Source: Sapria himalayana | Lineage: Eukaryota; Streptophyta; Magnoliopsida; Malpighiales; Rafflesiaceae | Assembly: GCA_029783825.1 (NCBI GenBank) | Contig: JAREIK010000500.1 | Coordinates: 1,095,001 to 1,159,000, forward strand | Length of the DNA: 64,000 bases | Reading direction: 5' to 3' | In this document: positions 58,558 through 64,000 of the stretch, one piece after another | Position numbering within the stretch: the first letter of the stretch is position 1 | Layout of the letters: every line of letters begins with the position of its first letter | The notes under the pieces: generated by a model | Databases searched by the model: none | What the model was told of the DNA's origin: nothing | What the model saw: only the letters and a program-made list of their open reading frames with translations | Translations under genes and position numbers: made by a program

Positions 58558-58759
58558 GACTGTAAAATTTATTCTATGTCACAACAACCAAGTATCTTAC
58601 ATGTACTTAAAATCATGGCTAAGTCCAATCATTATTACTTTATCTTTAATATGGCTCAGTAGTATCAAATAAGCATTTCAGTTTTTTTATAAAGTTGTCT
58701 TTTGAGCTACAAAAAATTACAAAGTCACAATTACTATGATCAAAGCTGCACAATAATTT

Positions 58760-60600
58760 AGTCATGACTTTTGGGAAACTAAAAGCTACTTAGAACATTA
58801 CTCAAATATGACCATTTCAAAGACTGTGACTCTTGTCCACTAGTTTGCTTAAGCTAATTGTCAATGATGTAGCAACCTCATAGTATTGTGACAAGATGGT
58901 ATATGAAAGAAGAAAATGCTATTTTTGTAGTCAATAACAACATCATAGACACTTGGGAGATATGAAGGAAAAATTATGTGCCATGACTATTTTCCAATGT
59001 CATGGTCATAGGCAAAACACAAGAGACCTTTTGAGTGTTGTGGCTACTTTTTAGCATCGCAGTCATTTCTCAATATCATGGCCATATAAAACATAAGAAT
59101 GACCATTGTCAATGTTTTAGTTTCTACATAGTGTTGTAACTATATAATAATATAAGAAGTCATTCACCACTCTACAGTCACATTCCAGTGCTATGACTAT
59201 TTATAGATGACAAGATAACAAAGGTAAGAAACTACGACCACTTCATAATTTCATGACTTTGTATTATAGAGATCTTTAACCCAAGTCATGGTCATTGCTA
59301 GAGTCATAACTTTGTATTACAAAAAGATCAATATGTAGACCAGAGTCATAATCATTCTCTAGAGTCATGATAGACCAAAGAGATGAAGGATAAAGTTACA
59401 ACCTTATTTTGAAAGTTTTGACTTTCTATTAAAAGTAATGTAAGATCATCAAAGTATAAATATGAAAGATAAAAAAATTTTAAGAGATCTTTCATTTTCC
59501 TCTTCTTTTCTCTTATGCAATAAGCAAATTCCACAAGTAAGTAAGGGATGCAAGTGTAATGCTAATCTTTATATTTGGGAGGCATGACTTTCAAATTCTC
59601 ATTCACTAGGGTGTATTCAAGAATTTGTACCAAGCTAGCATGGGTCTAGGATTTGTTTAAATTGAGAATTGAGATATCTGATGTGATTTGGTTTTTAATT
59701 AATGAATAAATATGTTTATTTCTTTTATGTTATGAATATTAATGAATGGCGATTAAATAGAATTTGGACTATAATTTTTAATATTGGTAGGGTTGTATGA
59801 GATTGTCATGGTGGATAGATGATAGATAAACCTCAAGACTCACTCATTCATATGGGAGGAAGGATGTGATAGCCCTTCTAACTATGATGCATGAAATAAA
59901 TATAAATGTTGAAACCTAAAATTTGGATATGTTAATTATCGCAAGTATGATATTTATAAAGCTTAAAATGTGAATGCTTATATATGTCAATCTATTATAC
60001 ATATCTTAAAAAACTAGTTTTCAATTTGGATAGATGCTATATAGAATGCCCCCCCCGCCAAGAGGTTCATCTTTGTGTGTGAATTGTGATGAGGATGGGG
60101 ACAGGTAATCCTCAAGGCATACATGAGCATGTTGTGACTCATAAAGTGATGACAACCCTTGTGAGGTACTTTTATTTGTATGATTCTTACTAGTAAAATT
60201 TGAGAAAAATATAAATTAATTGCATGATTATAGTGCTTAGGGAGCTAAAATTACAAATTCTTATAAATCATGTCAATTTTTAGTTTTTATAATGTTTGAG
60301 ACCAGAAAATAAGAGTGTGCATACGAAGCAATTATCAGAGTTAGTTGACAAGTTTCCAAAAAGGTATGGGATTGTGAATGATACTCAAGCATAAATAAAA
60401 AATTATATTAGTGATAATATATTGAGAGGATAGCTACGAGTAGACCACTATTGAGATGAGCTTAATAGTGATAATTATCTTGTATATCATTAGAAAAATG
60501 ATCATAATATCCCAACTTTTGTTAAATGTTTAATATAATATAAGTCAGACAACGTTACAAAAGATTAGATGAATAAATCAAAGACATATGATTATTTAAC
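58760..60600 (+). repeat. LTR-like repeat E, copy 2 (approximate ends)
   Basis: It is collinear with 40420-41784 from about 59230. The left part repeats 'gtcatgactatttt/aatgtcatggcca' themes. Without the fourth hAT it runs on past 60560. Near 60690 a 'ctatgcacttgcag' block links it to the 27690/38520 repeat. Confidence 0.6.
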
Positions 60601-60837
60601 AATCTGATTATCTATTTTACTAAAAATAGGTTATTTCATGATTAAATAATCTAACTACTGATATAATTTTTATGGGATTAATAAAAGTTCATTTTATTAC
60701 CTATACAATCTATGCACTTGCAGATCTTTGTTAATAAGATACTCATTAATAAGCTTTTAAATTATCACCTAATAGATAAAATTATGTGGCTTAACAAAAG
60801 TACCACAATATCTCTTTAAATATTTACATGTTTGTGT

Positions 60838-60846
60838 TGTGTGTGT

Positions 60847-60888
<42 letters not shown>

Positions 60889-60925
60889 ATACATATTATA
60901 ACACACTCACACACACACACATTAT
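60838..60925. repeat. GT microsatellite with facing CA run
   Basis: A GT run (60838-60888) faces a CA run (60901-60920) across a short spacer. Confidence 0.85.
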
Positions 60926-60984
60926 AGAAACATATAACTAGAAATTTATATATATAAATACACACACGTGTGCACATGCTAGAA

Positions 60985-61960
60985 GTAATTTTATTGTTAT
61001 GAGTAATTGTTTAATTTTATTTCTAAAAAAAATCTAGTATTTTGTTTCAATGAGAATATAAATGATCTACTTTGTATTTAATAGTTATGCATATGTTTAT
61101 GTTATTCAACATAATAGATAATTTGCTATGTAGAGTTTGGATTACATATAGAATATCAAATTATTATTTTTTATTGTATATAAGCCAATAGTTCATAATT
61201 TAAATAGAATCAGATATGTAATTCATAAGATTGTACCATTTATTAGGTTTGCCTTGATTTTGGAGAGTGGTTAAATTCTAACTTTTTGTGTTAGTACACT
61301 TGTGCATATTGAACATTGTTAATTTGGGGTGATTATTTTATATTGACACATAAAATTATTGGTATCTTATGGCAGTTCTGAATATTATCCTTAATCTTGA
61401 GATGATTAATAGACACATTTATTTATTGTTGGTTGTTTTGATTTATATAGAGTGAGATTTGTATATAGATCTAAAATTTTGGTGAGTTGAATAATTACAT
61501 TGATTATATGATTATATTAATTATTAATAAAATTCATATCCTATAAATTGGATTAATAATTCTCCCTTGAGGATACTGATAAGTTTCGAATATTATTAGA
61601 TATTGATAAAATAAAAGTATCAATGCTTTAATTTAATTGACTAGTGTCTTTAAACTTAGCGTGAAGAGATAAAATGAGTATTTAATAACAAAAAATATGA
61701 ATGTCATTTCAAATAAGCGAGTGAGTTCAAGTATAATTTTCTGGGGAAATGAATTATAATTAATGTGAATATGTTCATTTATTTATTTTTAAAGCTCAAT
61801 ATCTTATTTAACCTTTTAGGTTCGTGTCATAGTCTTTATTAGAGCCATTTTTGGATAATTAATAAAATAAAATATAATTTTGTTATATTGAAAGCTTGAA
61901 TCACTTTTTTATGATTTAGGAAAAAAAATTCAATTAAGAGAAAATTATATATAAGAAAAG
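60985..61960 (+). repeat. Copia A-family LTR, third copy
   Basis: It is collinear with 50145-51050: 'gaatataaatgatctacttt', 'tagaatatcaaattatta', 'cttgagatgattaatagaca', 'tcccttgaggatactgataa', 'gaattataattaatgtga' and 'caatatcttatttaacc'. No coding sequence is attached, so it is a solo or isolated LTR. Confidence 0.7.
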
Positions 61961-62107
61961 AGGAAAAAGAAGAAAAACTCTTCTTCTTCTTTTCTCAATG
62001 TTTCTTAAGTTTTTATAGACAAGATGGGTGAAGGGAGAAGAGATCCTCTCTCTCTTTTCATCCTTTGAGTGAAGAAATATAGTAGATGATCTACACGTAT
62101 GAAATAT

Positions 62108-62168
62108 ATTATATACTATAGTGTGTGTGTGGATGTGTGTGGGTGTGGGTGTGGGTGTGTGTGTAAAT
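62108..62168. repeat. GT/GGGTGT microsatellite
   Basis: An imperfect 'gtgtgtgt/gggtgt' run immediately before the heptamer array. Confidence 0.8.
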
Positions 62169-62169
62169 A

Positions 62170-62845
62170 TGTATATACATACTATGTAGTATATAGTATA
62201 TAGTATATAGTATATAGTATATAGTATATAGTATATAGTATATAGTATATAGTATATAGTATATAGTATATAGTATATAGTATATAGTATAGTATATAGT
62301 ATATAGTATATAGTATATAGTATATAGTATATAGTATATAGTATATAGTATATAGTATATAGTATATAGTATATAGTATATAGTATATAGTATATAGTAT
62401 ATAGTATAGTATATAGTATATAGTATATAGTATATAGTATATAGTATATAGTATATAGTATATAGTATATAGTATATAGTATATAGTATATAGTATATAG
62501 TATATAGTATATAGTATATAGTATATAGTATATAGTATATAGTATATAGTATATAGTATATAGTATATAGTATATAGTATATAGTATATAGTATATAGTA
62601 TATAGTATATAGTATATAGTATATAGTATATAGTATATAGTATATAGTATATAGTATATAGTATATAGTATATAGTATATAGTATATAGTATATAGTATA
62701 TAGTATATAGTATATAGTATATAGTATATAGTATATAGTATATAGTATATAGTATATAGTATATAGTATATAGTATATAGTATATAGTATATAGTATATA
62801 GTATATAGTATATAGTATATAGTATATAGTATATAGTATATACGT
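62170..62845. repeat. 676-bp array of the 7-bp unit TATAGTA
   Basis: About 96 copies run in near-perfect register. Two 5-bp short units occur (around 62288-62292 and 62405-62409), 117 bp apart, and no point substitutions are obvious in the body. The array ends in a short near-palindrome ('tagtatatacgtactatata'). The 313-codon minus ORF (a repeated 'IYYILYT') exists only because 7-bp periodicity without stops keeps a frame open. Confidence 0.95.
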
Positions 62846-62851
62846 ACTATA

Positions 62852-64000
62852 TACTACAAAAAAATATGGAATCAAGAACTCCCAATTCCGTTTCTAATTC
62901 CATCACTATTTAACCAAATCAACAGATTTAGAAATGGAAAAAATTCATTTCTAAAATACTCCTCTTTAAATTTTAGAAATGTATAACACAATGACATTTC
63001 TATAAATAGTGACGAAAATTCCGTCGTTAAATATTGCAACAGCAAGGAATCTTGGATTCAGTCACTAATTTGGCGACGAAAAAAATAGAAACATATTATC
63101 TGTTTCTAAATGAGAGACAGATTATCAAAGAAACGCATGATCATTTCTATTTAGAAATGGATTTAGAAACAAAAAATTCAATTTTTATTGTCTACAAAAT
63201 GAATAAGTTTCATTTGTATAGTTTTTGTATGTTGTATATAATATATAATTACATACATAAACTATATCTCGATCCTATAACTAAATTATATGTGTTAAAC
63301 GAGTCATATCATGCCAAGCTGTTTACATTTATGGGCATAACATGGGCATCTTAATCCCGAATGAGAAAAAATAAGATAGAATTATAATTTAAAAACCCAA
63401 TTATGAGAAACAAATGTAAAATGTTTAATTTATCAATTACAATTATGATCATTCAACAAAACAATAAGATAGAATCCAATATGAATGTTAAAAATGAAAA
63501 TAAATTAAACATAACATCAAAATGCACGGATATACCTATTCTCGAATATAGTACATATGTGCTAAAATGAAAATTATAATTTCATACCTCAATTATGAAT
63601 TAAATACACGTTGATCAATATATGGTGGATAGGCAATCCACAAATAGTTCCGACAAAATCAGTATAAGATTGAAAATTCTCCAAAACCACAAGAAAGTTC
63701 GAAGTTTTGAGTGTTTTTCGATAAATTAATTATCATAAATTAGCAACAATATTTAGCGATGGAATATTATTCCGTTGCTAATAATTTTAAATGATATAGG
63801 GACATATATGTATGTTGCTTCTCATTTAGTGATGGAAATAATTTTCGTCAGTAATATTTTTTATATGATATAGCGACAATTATACATATCATTTCTACAT
63901 TTAGTGACAGAAATTATTTTCGTCGCTAAATGTAGAAATGGATATGGAATACATTTCTAATAATACATGGATACATAAGTTTTTGCCGCTAAATACCACG
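62852..64000. mobile_element. CACTA deletion derivative, cut by window edge
   Basis: It starts (T/C)ACTACAAAAAAATA right after the heptamer array. 62875-63270 is collinear with the left end of the CACTA at 14565-14990, and 63420-64000 with its right end at 19560-20150. The transposase region is missing. Paired 'gtcgctaaat' and 'ttagcgatgg' subterminal motifs are dense from 63740. The 106-codon ORF at 63034 lies in subterminal DNA and is not a gene. Confidence 0.75.

Noticed and set aside
61934..62875. 313-codon minus-strand ORF encoding a repeated IYYILYT
   Set aside because: It is a pure consequence of the 7-bp tandem array and its flanks.

Overview
This window reads as strongly AT-rich nuclear DNA from a flowering plant. 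It is packed with Ty1/copia, hAT and CACTA (En/Spm) transposons, long microsatellites and minisatellites. I find no intact host protein-coding gene, no rRNA, no convincing tRNA gene and no CRISPR array. Every recognisable coding stretch is a decayed transposon gene with stops and frameshifts. The plant lineage cannot be fixed from the sequence alone.

Layout. 1-3950: AT-rich DNA with copies of two dispersed repeat families, called C and D here. 3959-11006: a nested hAT block, in which an old minus-strand hAT holds a 469-bp GC-rich hAT MITE (4218-4686) and a second, plus-strand hAT (5439-8352). TIRs and 8-bp target duplications can be read for all three. 11500-14560: minisatellites and an array of about 285-bp tandem units. 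14565-20298: a decayed CACTA element with TNP2 transposase remains, itself carrying an 865-bp TIR element (18325-19189) flanked by a perfect 8-bp duplication. 21940-23250: a 1.3-kb GA-rich tract. 23563-27370: two copia remnants. 27690-33600: dispersed repeats and microsatellite clusters. 33700-36215: a third hAT, plus strand.

36330-41784: degenerate sequence and LTR-like repeat E. 41785-43317: a fourth hAT, truncated and fused directly to a minus-strand copia (43318-48110, with one 1.5-kb LTR, gag, nucleocapsid and integrase). That copia had inserted into a plus-strand copia (48116-51139), whose 3' LTR was in turn hit by a 1.55-kb non-autonomous CACTA (51140-52692). 53037-55445: another copia. 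55480-57890: repeat D interrupted by a hAT MITE. 57952-60830: a 303-bp tandem duplication and repeat E. 60985-62845: an LTR copy and a 676-bp array of a 7-bp unit. 62852-64000: a deletion derivative of the CACTA seen at 14565-20298, cut by the window edge.

The elements do not work together as a pathway. Their relation is stratigraphic: who inserted into whom, dated relatively by decay of target duplications. The best novelty candidates are the nested hAT block with its duplicated dimerisation domain, the hAT/copia fusion, the palindrome-bearing TIR element inside the CACTA, the 285-bp array and the heptamer array. None of these is a new functional system on the evidence here. Boundaries marked approximate were placed by eye from homology between copies inside the window.
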